The notes: generated by a model from the letters alone, not told the origin. Shown: positions 43,883 to 50,681, numbered from the stretch's first letter. The stretch is 64,000 nt of DNA from Haloactinospora alba (GCF_006717075.1 NZ_VFQC01000001.1:248001-312000), one strand, 5' to 3'. Translations and numbers: made by a program.

Positions 43883-44109
43883 AGGCCACCACCTCCCCCA
43901 ACCTCGCGCTGGTGAGAGATCGCCCCCGTGTCCCTGTCGCTCCCGTCGGTGTCGTGGTCCTCCTCGCCGAGCCAGGCGTCCAGCCGGTCGCGCAGCGCGA
44001 GGATGGTCGCGCGGACCTGGTTGAGCCAGAACGCGTGGCCCTCGGTCGCCTGGACGAGCTGCTCCACCAGGTCACGTAGCTCTTGGCGTTCCTGCGGGGT
44101 GAGATTCAC
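43870..44109 (-). CDS. Operon gene 3, copy 1: small helical protein
   Basis: A 79-residue protein, MNLTPQERQELRDLVEQL at the start and mostly helical to about residue 48 (NQVRATILALRDRLDAWLG), then an acidic, glycine-rich tail. It may be a coiled-coil adaptor or dimer. No known family is recognised. The paralog at 49793 shares the start and the GGGG-CEE ending but is nine residues shorter. The start overlaps the stop of gene 2 (ATGA). Confidence 0.7.
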   Translation of the reverse strand: MNLTPQERQELRDLVEQLVQATEGHAFWLNQVRATILALRDRLDAWLGEEDHDTDGSDRDTGAISHQREVGGGGGLCEE

Positions 44110-44321
44110 GCCTGACCACCCCCGTCCTGGTGGTGGATGGCGGCCAGCAGGGTGTGGACATCGTCCGGGAGGAACCGGCGATGCCCGCCCGGAGTGACCA
44201 CCACCGGGGACAAGCGCCCCTCACGCACCCAGACGTTGACAGTCGAGGTGGTCACACCGAAGACCTCGGCGACATCACCCGGACGCAGCAACGGGGCGGG
44301 CCAGCTGTGGGGGATACTCAC
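44106..44321 (-). CDS. Operon gene 2, copy 1: BldC/MerR-like helix-turn-helix protein
   Basis: A 71-residue DNA-binding protein with one winged helix-turn-helix: LLRPGDVAEVFGVTTSTVNV followed by WVREGRLSPVVVTPGGHRRF. This is the pattern of BldC-like regulators and phage excisionases. Such small proteins bind tandem DNA repeats (BldC) or bend att sites (Xis). The GTG start at 44321 overlaps gene 1, and the stop overlaps gene 3 by 4 bases. It may regulate its own operon, the divergent Xre pair or the neighbouring CRISPR leader; none of these is shown. Confidence 0.82.
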   Translation of the reverse strand: MSIPHSWPAPLLRPGDVAEVFGVTTSTVNVWVREGRLSPVVVTPGGHRRFLPDDVHTLLAAIHHQDGGGQA

Positions 44322-44776
44322 CGGACCACCCCCACACGGTTCTTCTGCTCGCGCTGGGACAGCCACTGGCGCACCAGCGGGGACAACTCCGCGCGCACGT
44401 CGTCCAACCCGTCCTCGTAGGTCGGCGGGGCGGAAGGTTCCGGCATGGTGGCAGCACCGCAGGCCGGGCAGTGCCCCTGTTCCTCCCGCTGTTGGCGGTG
44501 GCGCTCGTACTCGGTCACGTAGGGCCGCACGGGGCTGTGCTCCTCGGGATCGAGTGCCTCGGGTTCGGGAAGCGGGTGAGTCAGTGGCTCCGGGAGTACT
44601 TCCGACGCTCTCGACGGCGGCACAGTGAAGCGGCGTGCCGCCGCCCGGCGGCGAGGCGCAAGCGGCACCGCAACGCGCGGTTCCAGCCGCTGGTAGCGAT
44701 CCCGATGCCGCGTGGGCGGGAACAGGGCGATAGCCAGCATCAAGAGCAGCGTCCACAGGGACGCGAGGTTACGCAT
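44318..44776 (-). CDS. Operon gene 1, copy 1: membrane-anchored protein with CPxCG motif
   Basis: A 152-residue protein with one N-terminal hydrophobic segment (LASLWTLLLMLAIALF), an arginine/proline-rich linker, SEVLPEPLTHPLPEPEALDP, a single CPACGA zinc-knuckle-like half motif and a conserved C-terminus, DGLDDVRAELSPLVRQWLSQ. Function unknown. The paralog at 50217 diverges in the membrane segment but keeps the CPACGA and the C-terminus, which are therefore probably functional. It is the first gene of the operon; the ATG at 44776 is preceded by GAGGTGAGCT. Confidence 0.72.
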   Translation of the reverse strand: MRNLASLWTLLLMLAIALFPPTRHRDRYQRLEPRVAVPLAPRRRAAARRFTVPPSRASEVLPEPLTHPLPEPEALDPEEHSPVRPYVTEYERHRQQREEQGHCPACGAATMPEPSAPPTYEDGLDDVRAELSPLVRQWLSQREQKNRVGVVR

Positions 44777-44964
44777 AGCTCACCTCGTGTAGTTGGCGGC
44801 TGGTTAGGCCGCTGGGTTCTGGTACTGCCCATATACTGCCTCCTTGCTTCCATATTTTCAATACAAAGATTTAGATAGATGATCTACTGCTCTCAAAAGT
44901 TTGGTTGAAGGGGTGATCTACCATCGCGGCACGACGAACACGGCGATACCAGGGGGAGCGTGCT
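44777..44964. promoter_or_regulatory. AT-rich divergent promoter region with TGATCTAC repeats
   Basis: 188 bases between the four-gene operon and the divergent Xre gene. The part at about 44840-44930 is strikingly AT-rich for this genome. The octamer TGATCTAC occurs twice in direct orientation, at 44880-44887 and 44914-44921. These are candidate operators for the Xre regulator. Confidence 0.45.
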
Positions 44965-45796
44965 GTGGCTGACAGGCAGAGTCCAGCTGTCCGAAGAAGA
45001 CGGCTGTCTGCTGAATTGAAACGCTTGCGTGAGGAGTCGGGCTTCACAGCAGAGCAGGTGGGAGAACGCCTTGGCTGGTCACGAGGCCGCCTCACCAACA
45101 TGGAACTCAACAAGTGGAAACGACCGGACCCAACGATCGTTCGTGCGTTGGCCGAGCTGTACAAAGCTCCTAAGGAAACCGCTCAGGCCCTGGAGACACT
45201 GGCTCGGCAGTCTCGCGAAAAGGGATGGTGGGTGCGCTACTCCGACGTGTTCACCGACTCCTACGTCGCGTTCGAAGCCGAGGCGGCAGCCATCTCCACC
45301 TACCAGTCGATGGTCGTACCAGGGCTGCTACAAGGACACAGCCACCTACTCCCAGGACCCGGCCGTGAACCAACGCGCGGTTGAAGCGCGCATGGAACGC
45401 CAAGAGATCCTTGACCGCGAGGATGCCCCCAAGTTCTGGGCAGTCATCGACGAGGCAGTCTTGTTGCGCCCGGCCGGTGGCACCGATGTGATGCGCGGCC
45501 AGATCGAAAAACTCGTGCGGCTGTCCGAGGAGGCGAACGGGATCAAGATCCAGGTGCTTCCTCTTGAAGTGGGACTGCATCCGGGAACGACGGGTGCGTT
45601 CACGATCCTGGACTTCGCCGAAGCGATCGACCCGTCAATCGTCTACGTGGAGAGCCGCACGGACGGCCTTTACTTCGACGACCCCGCCGAGGTCGAGATT
45701 CACCGTGAAGCGTGGGACGACATCCGGGTAAGGGCCATGCATCCTGAAGCATCAGCTGAATATATGGTGCAACTGGCCAGGAAGAAGTACGAGTAG
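44965..45796 (+). pseudogene. Xre-family regulator with DUF5753 domain, frameshifted
   Basis: The GTG at 44965 follows AGGGGGA. The first frame encodes an Xre helix-turn-helix (LKRLREESGFTAEQVGERLG, then WSRGRLTNMELNKW) and the start of the DUF5753 domain to MVVPGLLQ. After that it reads out to a stop near 45384. The frame one base later continues DTATYSQDPAVNQRAVEARM, ERQEILDRED and so on to QLARKKYE at 45796. Removing one G from the GG at 45334-45335 joins them into one 276-residue protein of normal family length. Relatives act with DUF397 partners as regulators or toxin-antitoxin-like pairs. The partner at 45805 is intact. Confidence 0.85.
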
Positions 45797-45804
45797 GAAG
45801 CCCC

Positions 45805-45996
45805 ATGTGCCAGAACCAGAACCTGTACTTCCGCAAGTCCAGCTACAGCGCCACTCGCAACGAGTGCGTTGAGGTAGCGGATGCCCCCGCATTGCATGCT
45901 GTTCGCGACTCGACACGTCCCGAAGCTGGACACCTCGACTTCTCGTCAACTGCGTGGAAGGCATTCATCGAGGCGATCAAGACCGATAGGCTGTAA
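45805..45996 (+). CDS. DUF397 domain protein
   Basis: A 63-residue protein with the DUF397 pattern FRKSSYSATRNECVEVADAP, AVRDSTRPEAGHLDFSSTAW and KAFIEAIK. DUF397 proteins are encoded directly after Xre-DUF5753 regulators in actinomycetes, and some pairs are reported to behave as toxin-antitoxin-like or developmental regulators. It starts 8 bases after the frameshifted Xre gene. A perfect 14-bp hairpin follows its stop. Confidence 0.9.
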   Translation: MCQNQNLYFRKSSYSATRNECVEVADAPALHAVRDSTRPEAGHLDFSSTAWKAFIEAIKTDRL

Positions 45997-46007
45997 GGCC
46001 GACACAT

Positions 46008-46042
46008 AGCTATGGCCCCGAAACAACATCGGGGCCATAGCT
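46008..46042 (+). terminator. Terminator hairpin after the DUF397 gene
   Basis: AGCTATGGCCCCGA at 46008-46021 pairs perfectly with 46029-46042 over the 7-base loop AACAACA, 12 bases after the stop. Confidence 0.8.
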
Positions 46043-46199
46043 GTACCAGAACCACTTGCACCTTACCCCGTCCCGGCGACATTCAGCTATGCGCCCGCCG
46101 GGGGCTGCTGCTGCCGTTCTACGGCTGAGTCCCTTTGCCGTTGCAGGCATCACACCGGGTGGAGTTCCCTCACCCAACCTGGGCCTGGGCGATCAAGGG

Positions 46200-46287
46200 G
46201 GTCCATCCCCGCGTGCGCGGGGAGTATGGTAACAACAGGGCGGGGGAAGAAACCGCCCGGGTCCATCCCCGCGTGCGCGGGGAGTAT
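46200..46287 (-). CRISPR. CRISPR array A2: 2 repeats, 1 spacer
   Basis: Repeats at 46200-46227 and 46260-46287 begin GGTCCATCCCCGCG and end GCGGGGAGTAT, flanking a 32-base spacer. The next bases match the leader beside array A6 (54220 onward) closely, so this is a true leader-adjacent mini-array. The ending AGTAT differs from the AGCAT of A6. Confidence 0.85.
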
Positions 46288-46376
46288 CCTCTTTGACCTG
46301 GTCTTCTAGGGCGCGCGCATGCCCGTGTGTGCAACTTCTGGATATTCAGACATAGCACGCACACCCCTCACAAACG
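46288..46376 (-). promoter_or_regulatory. CRISPR leader of array A2 (second leader type)
   Basis: About 89 bases that match 54220-54308 with few differences (CTGGTCTTCTAGG, GTGTGTGCAACTTCTGGATA and ACATAGCACGCACACC are shared). It is unlike the leader of A1/A5, so two leader types each occur twice. Confidence 0.75.
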
Positions 46377-46564
46377 GATTCCTGCCAGGTGGAGCGGCAT
46401 CCACCACCGCGGCAAGGCCAGGAGACCATAACTGTCCTCACGGCGCATGCCCTGCCGATCACGCCCCCGCGCGATCCCGTCGGGATACCGAGGCCGAGAA
46501 CGCGACCAGACTCCCGCCCGTGTGTGCACCCGTTGCCAGTACAGCTCACAGGTGGTCTCGCTCG
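46377..46564. other. Gene-free stretch between A2 leader and a solitary repeat
   Basis: About 190 bases with open frames that show no family pattern. A short CCAGGAGACCA match to the region right of A6 suggests that it is an extended, decayed copy of the A6 flank. Confidence 0.4.
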
Positions 46565-46592
46565 GCCCCATCCCCACGTGCGTGGGGATCAC
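46565..46592 (-). CRISPR. Solitary CRISPR repeat A3
   Basis: One repeat-like unit, CATCCCCACGTGCGTGGGG followed by ATCAC, matches the third repeat variant (also at 47338 and 47399). No second repeat is found 61 bases away on either side. It truncates a GntR reading frame. Confidence 0.5.
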
Positions 46593-46740
46593 GCGTGGCC
46601 TCGCTGGGTACCTCGCCCGCGGGAGCCAGCCGGCCATCGTTGATCTGGGCGGCGATGTCGTCGGCGATTTGCAGGTATACCAGCGTCGCTGGTGTCGCCC
46701 CCTGCCGCGCCCACCCATAGTCCTCACGTTTCCCGTAAGC
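46593..46740 (-). pseudogene. GntR-family regulator, N-terminal remnant
   Basis: The minus-strand frame reads AYGKREDYGWARQGATPAT, then LVYLQIADDIAAQINDGRLA and PAGEVPSEAT, the start of a GntR winged helix-turn-helix. It then runs directly into the CRISPR repeat at 46592, giving RDPHARGDGA encoded by the repeat, and stops soon after. No in-frame ATG or GTG is seen upstream. The rest of the regulator is missing. GntR genes often sit beside NUDIX genes in actinomycetes, as here (divergent). Confidence 0.7.
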
Positions 46741-46748
46741 TCCTGTAC

Positions 46749-47204
46749 GTGAGTGATAGTGCCGGAGGTGCTTCCACGCTGCCGCTGCACTCAGTGTCGG
46801 TAGCCGGAGCGGTGGTACGTGACGACGGATGCCTCCTCGCGATCCGCCGTGCTGACAACGGAACCTGGGAGTTGCCGGGCGGAGTGCTGGAAACCGCTGA
46901 GGCCCCGGAGGACGGTGTTGTCCGCGAGGTCTGGGAGGAGACCGGGATCGAGGTCGAGGTGGATCGGCTCACCGGGGTGTACAAGAACACCACACGCGGC
47001 GTTCTCGCCCTCGTGTTCCGGTGCGCGCCAATTCGCGGGGTCGCGCGCCCCTCCGGGGAGTCGACCGCTGTCGCCTGGCTGACGACCGACCAGGTGGCCA
47101 CCCGCATGTCCGAGGTGTACGCCGTCCGCCTCCTGGACGCCCTCGACCGCACTGGCCCCCACGTACGTACCCACGACGGGCGGACCCTGGCCCCGACACG
47201 GTGA
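46749..47204 (+). CDS. NUDIX hydrolase
   Basis: A 151-residue pyrophosphohydrolase of nucleoside-diphosphate-linked compounds. The NUDIX box is complete: GGVLETAEAPEDGVV followed by REVWEETGI, with all metal-binding Glu residues. The GTG at 46749 starts VSDSAGGAST; 19 further upstream codons are open but overlap the remnant GntR region. The substrate is not predictable. It is preserved between two damaged CRISPR loci. Confidence 0.9.
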   Translation: MSDSAGGASTLPLHSVSVAGAVVRDDGCLLAIRRADNGTWELPGGVLETAEAPEDGVVREVWEETGIEVEVDRLTGVYKNTTRGVLALVFRCAPIRGVARPSGESTAVAWLTTDQVATRMSEVYAVRLLDALDRTGPHVRTHDGRTLAPTR

Positions 47205-47226
47205 CCACCGTGCCCGCCCCGCCTCT

Positions 47227-47426
47227 GGTTCACCCCCGCGCGTGGGGAGCATGCGTTCACCGAGGAGCAGATGGGTGCGGCGTGGGGTCCATCCCCGCGC
47301 ACGCGGGGAGCATCCGCAGTGGCTGCGACCGTCTCCGGGTCCATCCTCACGGGCGTGGGGATCACGGCCAGCTGCAACTCCTCCAGCCGACGCACCGCGG
47401 TCCATCCCCACGTGCGTGGGGATCAC
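47227..47426 (-). CRISPR. Chimeric, decayed CRISPR array A4: 4 repeats of two variants
   Basis: Units at 47227-47252 (two bases short, degenerate), 47286-47313, 47338-47365 and 47399-47426. The first two end GGGGAGCAT like A2/A6; the last two end GGGGATCAC like A3. Spacers are 33, 24 and 33 bases; the 24-base one indicates a deletion. No leader is present on the right: a truncated Xre gene abuts the last repeat. Confidence 0.8.
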
Positions 47427-47527
47427 GTGACGCTGCGTCCCGCCGCTTCTGCGAGGTCTTCCTGGTTCCACTGGTGTTGGCGCCGCAGCCCTCGGATCTG
47501 TCCGCGTGGTGTAATATCCTCATTCAT
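47423..47527 (-). pseudogene. Xre-family regulator, N-terminal remnant
   Basis: From ATG 47527 the frame reads MNEDITPRGQIRGLRRQHQW then NQEDLAEAAGRSVT and stops at TGA within the first bases of the CRISPR repeat (47423-47426). This is only the first half of an Xre helix-turn-helix, so the gene was cut at the repeat. It lies downstream of the phosphotransferase gene on the same strand, about 100 bases away. Confidence 0.7.
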
Positions 47528-47628
47528 GAGAAAACCCCGTCCTTGCTGGCTGGTTGCTCGCTCCAGCATAGGGTGGGGCTTTTTCTGTGTCAGGGCCGCT
47601 ACCGGTTCGTGACACCGGGTCGGCCGCG

Positions 47629-48438
47629 TCACGCAGCGGGCACGGTCACACCTCGGTGTTCGGCCCACGACTCGACAGCGTCAACCATGGCCTTGCGCCA
47701 CGGCTGGTCAGGGAACCGCTCCGCGTGCGCCCGGTACATCCGTACCGTGGCCGCAACGAACACGTTGACCGCGTCCGAATCCGCGTGCGTCCACGCGTCG
47801 CACTTGCCCGCCCATGCCTCCGCGTCCGCTGGATTGCGCTTTGCTGCAATGAGCTGTACGACGAGCAACGCCGGGTCAATGAACGCGGCCCCGCGCGTCG
47901 GCCACGCCCAATCCACGACCCACGCGTTGTCTTCGCCGATCACGAAGTTACTTGGGTTGATGTCGACATAGAGCATGCTGTTCCCACGAAGTAGGGGCGT
48001 CTCCGCCTCGTCTGACACGAACCGGTCCCAACGGGTTTCCGTCCAGTCGTGCGCAACATCGGGTAGCGGAAGTGCCCCGATTCGGTTCACGAGGTCCACG
48101 AGCGTAGGCAGGTCCTCAGAGCCGGGCCGGAAGTTCGCGCGTCGTCCGTGGATCGGTTCGAACCCAAGAGCCACCCATTCGGAGTCTTCCGCGCGCCACA
48201 GCACAGCCGGGGAGAGCGGGCGGACGTGCGGGTTGATCTCCCCTTCCCGGACCAAAGAGTCCCGGCGGCCCCCCGGACGGTTGGGGACCGCCTTGACGAA
48301 GAACGGGCCGTTCTCGCACTCGACTACGGCGGTAACGTCCGTCATGAGCCCATGAGACGTCGGACGGAACTCAGACACGGAACCCGTGTAGGGCTGTATC
48401 AGTGCTTCGAACTCTGGCCCGGGAAGGGAATCATTCAT
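47629..48438 (-). CDS. Aminoglycoside phosphotransferase-fold (APH-like) kinase
   Basis: A 269-residue protein of the APH/choline kinase superfamily. The catalytic and metal-binding motifs appear as MLYVDINPSNFVIGEDNAWV and VDWAWPTRGAAFIDPALLV. The N-terminal lobe has TDVTAVVECENGPFFVKAVP with the ATP-binding Lys. Similar genes in actinomycetes often sit with radical SAM and Xre genes; here the radical SAM stop overlaps its ATG (TGATG). The substrate is unknown, and resistance should not be assumed. Confidence 0.82.
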   Translation of the reverse strand: MNDSLPGPEFEALIQPYTGSVSEFRPTSHGLMTDVTAVVECENGPFFVKAVPNRPGGRRDSLVREGEINPHVRPLSPAVLWRAEDSEWVALGFEPIHGRRANFRPGSEDLPTLVDLVNRIGALPLPDVAHDWTETRWDRFVSDEAETPLLRGNSMLYVDINPSNFVIGEDNAWVVDWAWPTRGAAFIDPALLVVQLIAAKRNPADAEAWAGKCDAWTHADSDAVNVFVAATVRMYRAHAERFPDQPWRKAMVDAVESWAEHRGVTVPAA

Positions 48439-49055
48439 CAGCGTTCCTTAGTACCTCGGGTCGCATTCGCTACCGCGCCAACGCCCGGGTTGCAATCTAG
48501 GTTCGGATCACAGTTCGAACCAGAGGACGGGGAACAGGGGTTGCAGCCCTCTCCCGCTTCGGCCCTGATTGCGGCGTTAGCCTCGTCCATCGCAGTTCCG
48601 CGAAGGATAGCGGCCAACGGGTCGGCTTGTACGCTCCCTACGCTTATCCACGTGGAGAACACGCACGGAGAGACGTCCCCCGTCGGACCGATGGACGCGG
48701 CTCCCTTTCCGCACTGGCCGCACAGGCGGGACGCGTCGGGTTCCTGCCCGTCTCCGCCACGCCCGAACGGGCGAACGTGGTCGACATGGATTCGTGTTAC
48801 GCCCAGTGACTCCAGGTCCCGCCACGCTTCGTCCACGCGTTGTCCGTCGTCCGTCGCGATGATGCCAACGCGGAGCGGGATACCGAGCTTGATTGTCTTC
48901 GCGAGGTTGGCGCGCGTCCGGGCGTGGCTCCGCCGTCCGGTCACGGCGTTGTGCTCGTCGGGCTCGTCGGAGTAGTAGGACGTTGCCAATGAGACCTTCG
49001 GACGCTGGAAAAGCTCCCAGTGTTTGGGGGAGATGTGCACGAGGTTGCTGAACAC
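48438..49055 (-). pseudogene. Radical SAM/SPASM protein, C-terminal remnant
   Basis: The frame from 49055 begins FSNLVHISPKHWELFQRPKV, SLATSYYSDEPDEHN and continues with a cysteine-rich SPASM-like end (SRLCGQCGKGAASIGPTGD, SPCVFSTW, CNPCSPSSGSNC). The N-terminal half, including the CX3CX2C cluster that defines radical SAM enzymes, is missing. The break is exactly at the edge of CRISPR repeat 49056-49083, whose sequence places a stop in frame. The GTG at 49055 is a chance start, so a functional enzyme is unlikely. The stop overlaps the APH-like start. Confidence 0.75.
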
Positions 49056-49144
49056 GGTCCATCCCCACGTGCGTGGGGCTCACTCACTTTTAACAACTCC
49101 GAGATATTCCCGAACGGGTCCATCCCCACGTGCGTGGGGCTCAC
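49056..49144 (-). CRISPR. CRISPR array A5: 2 repeats, 1 spacer
   Basis: Repeats at 49056-49083 and 49117-49144 are identical in type to array A1 (ending GTGGGGCTCAC), with a 33-base spacer. The leader to the right is nearly identical to that of A1. The left repeat truncates the radical SAM frame. Confidence 0.9.
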
Positions 49145-49327
49145 CCTTCGCCACCTGCGAGAACGCGTAGCTTTATTGTTTTGCAACCCCATATGGCCGG
49201 TATTCCGGTGAATGCGGTCAGGATCTGACCATACCGTTCCGCTGCTATCAACACATCCCCATGAGACCACGGAAAACCGACCACTCCCGGGGGCGCCAAG
49301 TAGAAGGCAGGAGCAGCCGGGAAAGAC
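49145..49327 (-). promoter_or_regulatory. CRISPR leader of array A5
   Basis: Nearly identical to 43220-43402, including the AT-rich block with GCAACCCCATATGGCCGGTA. It should hold the promoter for the mini-array. Confidence 0.75.
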
Positions 49328-49366
49328 AGTGGGGCGTGTGCGGCCTCAGCCCACACACGCCCCACT
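49328..49366 (-). terminator. Hairpin terminator of the four-gene operon, copy 2
   Basis: AGTGGGGCGTGTG at 49328-49340 pairs perfectly with 49354-49366. Compared with copy 1, one G is lost in the left arm and one C in the right, so the stem is kept. Confidence 0.75.
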
Positions 49367-49403
49367 TGCGCGCCCGACCGGCGACGCGCACAACCATCGG
49401 GGT

Positions 49404-49805
49404 CTATTCCTGGAGTTCGACCGGCATCCAGTCGGTCAGGGTGCGCGGGTTGGCGTGCCGCACCGGCCCACCTTTAACGGGACGAACGAGGACCTCACCC
49501 TGAGCCGTGCCGGGCTGGGGTGTGTGGCCGGTGACCACGTGCACGGTGGAACCGGCCGCGTGCAGCCGCACCCGCAACCCCACGGGCCACCGCGCACGCA
49601 GATACGACAGATCCCCGCTGGAGAGCCGCTCCACCGTGTCGGGGTGGACGGTGACCGTGTGGGCGTCGCCGACCGTGTCGCGGGGAGCGATCCGCAGCAT
49701 CCCGTCAGCCTGCTGTGTGACGACATCCCACGGGGCGGTGCCATCTTCCTCGTGGGGGAACCGCACCCACATGCCGGGCTCCCACCCGGGCTCTACTCCT
49801 CGCAC
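49404..49805 (-). CDS. Operon gene 4, copy 2: unknown 133-residue protein
   Basis: Paralog of the protein at 43481, equal in length and identical over long stretches (DVVTQQADGMLRIAPRDTVG, YLRARWPVGLRVRLHAAG, DWMPVELQE). Most changes lie in residues 17-24. The GTG start at 49805 corresponds to the copy-1 start. Equal length and mainly conservative changes suggest that both copies are, or were until recently, functional. The family is unknown. Confidence 0.7.
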   Translation of the reverse strand: MRGVEPGWEPGMWVRFPHEEDGTAPWDVVTQQADGMLRIAPRDTVGDAHTVTVHPDTVERLSSGDLSYLRARWPVGLRVRLHAAGSTVHVVTGHTPQPGTAQGEVLVRPVKGGPVRHANPRTLTDWMPVELQE

Positions 49806-50005
49806 GGGCCACCACCTCCCCCAGCGCTGTGCTGGTGGGAAACCGTCTCCGTGTCCTCGTCGCCGAGCCAGGCAACCACGCGGGCGTGCAGTTCCCGGAG
49901 GATGTCGCGGATCTGGTTGGGCCACAGGGCGTTGCCGTCCATGGCCTGGGAGAGCTGCTCCAGCAGGTCGAGCAGTTCCCGGCGTTCCTGCGGGGTGAGG
50001 TTCAC
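49793..50005 (-). CDS. Operon gene 3, copy 2: small helical protein
   Basis: A 70-residue protein starting MNLTPQERRELLDLLEQLSQ, helical to about residue 48, with a short glycine-rich end. It differs from copy 1 at many helix positions while keeping the hydrophobic spacing, so it is diverging under constraint on fold. Overlaps gene 2 by 4 bases and gene 4 by 13. Confidence 0.7.
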   Translation of the reverse strand: MNLTPQERRELLDLLEQLSQAMDGNALWPNQIRDILRELHARVVAWLGDEDTETVSHQHSAGGGGGPCEE

Positions 50006-50220
50006 GTGTCACCACCTCCCCCGTCCTGGTGGTGGATGGTGGTTATGAGGTCCTGAACCTGGTCGGGAGCGAACCGGCGGTGCCCGCCCGGAGTGACCAG
50101 GACCGGGGTCAGGCGGCCCTCGCGTACCCAGGTGTTGACGGTGGAGGTGGTCACGCCGAAGGCCTCGGCCACGTCCCCCGGACGCAGCAACGGGGCGGGC
50201 CAGCTGTGGGGGATACTCAC
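50002..50220 (-). CDS. Operon gene 2, copy 2: BldC/MerR-like helix-turn-helix protein
   Basis: A 72-residue protein with LLRPGDVAEAFGVTTSTVNT and WVREGRLTPVLVTPGGHRRF. The recognition-helix region is identical to copy 1 except for one residue (NV to NT), so both copies should bind the same DNA sites. The GTG at 50220 overlaps gene 1. The C-terminus (DQVQDLITTIHHQDGGG) has diverged. Confidence 0.82.
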   Translation of the reverse strand: MSIPHSWPAPLLRPGDVAEAFGVTTSTVNTWVREGRLTPVLVTPGGHRRFAPDQVQDLITTIHHQDGGGGDT

Positions 50221-50681
50221 CGGACCACCCCCACCGGGGTTGTCTGCTCGCGCTGGGACAGCCACTGGCGCACCAGCGGGGACAGCTCCGCGCGGACGTC
50301 GTCCAACCCGTCGCCATACATCGGCGGGGCGGAAGGTTCCGGTGCGGGGACGGCCGCGCCGCAGGCCGGGCAGCGCCGTCCTTCCTCCTGTTCCCGCCGG
50401 TGGCGTTCGTGCTGGGTCACGTAGGGCCGCACGGGGCTGTGCTCGTCGGGATCGAGCACCTCGGGTTCGGGAAGCGGGTGAGTCAGTGGCTCCGGGAGTA
50501 CTTCCGACGCTCTCGGCTGCGGCACGGCGAACCGCCGCGCCGAGTGGCGCCGGGGCGGGGGCGGCGGTGTCCACACGGGGTCCGGACGCTCATGGCGTCC
50601 ACGGATCGGTGCGACCAGGACGACGGTCAGCAGGAAGAACAGCGTCCATAGGGACGCAAGGGTGCGAATAAACTGGGGCAT
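50217..50681 (-). CDS. Operon gene 1, copy 2: membrane-anchored protein with CPxCG motif
   Basis: A 154-residue protein with an N-terminal hydrophobic segment (LASLWTLFFLLTVVLVAPI), a proline-rich linker (TPPPPPRRHSARRFAVP), SEVLPEPLTHPLPEPEVLDP, RRCPACGAAV and the conserved DGLDDVRAELSPLVRQWLSQ end. Compared with copy 1 the linker has diverged most. Function unknown. Confidence 0.72.
   Translation of the reverse strand: MPQFIRTLASLWTLFFLLTVVLVAPIRGRHERPDPVWTPPPPPRRHSARRFAVPQPRASEVLPEPLTHPLPEPEVLDPDEHSPVRPYVTQHERHRREQEEGRRCPACGAAVPAPEPSAPPMYGDGLDDVRAELSPLVRQWLSQREQTTPVGVVR

Larger units (their letters stand above)
43192..44776. repeat. Segmental duplication copy 1 (CRISPR end, leader, four-gene operon)
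   Basis: This unit of about 1.58 kb corresponds to 49117-50681. It contains the leader-proximal repeat, a near-identical leader of about 260 bp, a terminator hairpin and four overlapping minus-strand genes in the same order. Leader and gene-4 regions are almost identical; the gene-1 and gene-3 regions have diverged. Confidence 0.92.
49117..50681. repeat. Segmental duplication copy 2
   Basis: Counterpart of 43192-44776: leader-proximal repeat, leader, terminator hairpin and the same four overlapping minus-strand genes. The leader and gene-4 regions are almost unchanged; gene 1 and gene 3 have diverged, so the copy is not recent throughout, or homogenisation is partial. Confidence 0.92.

Noticed and set aside
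46368-46790. 140-residue minus-strand frame
   Set aside because: It overlaps the GntR remnant in another frame and shows no family pattern.
47529-47586. Terminator between the Xre remnant and the APH-like gene
   Set aside because: AAAACCCC and GGGGCTTTT can pair only with a long, imperfect middle, so I do not list it as a feature.
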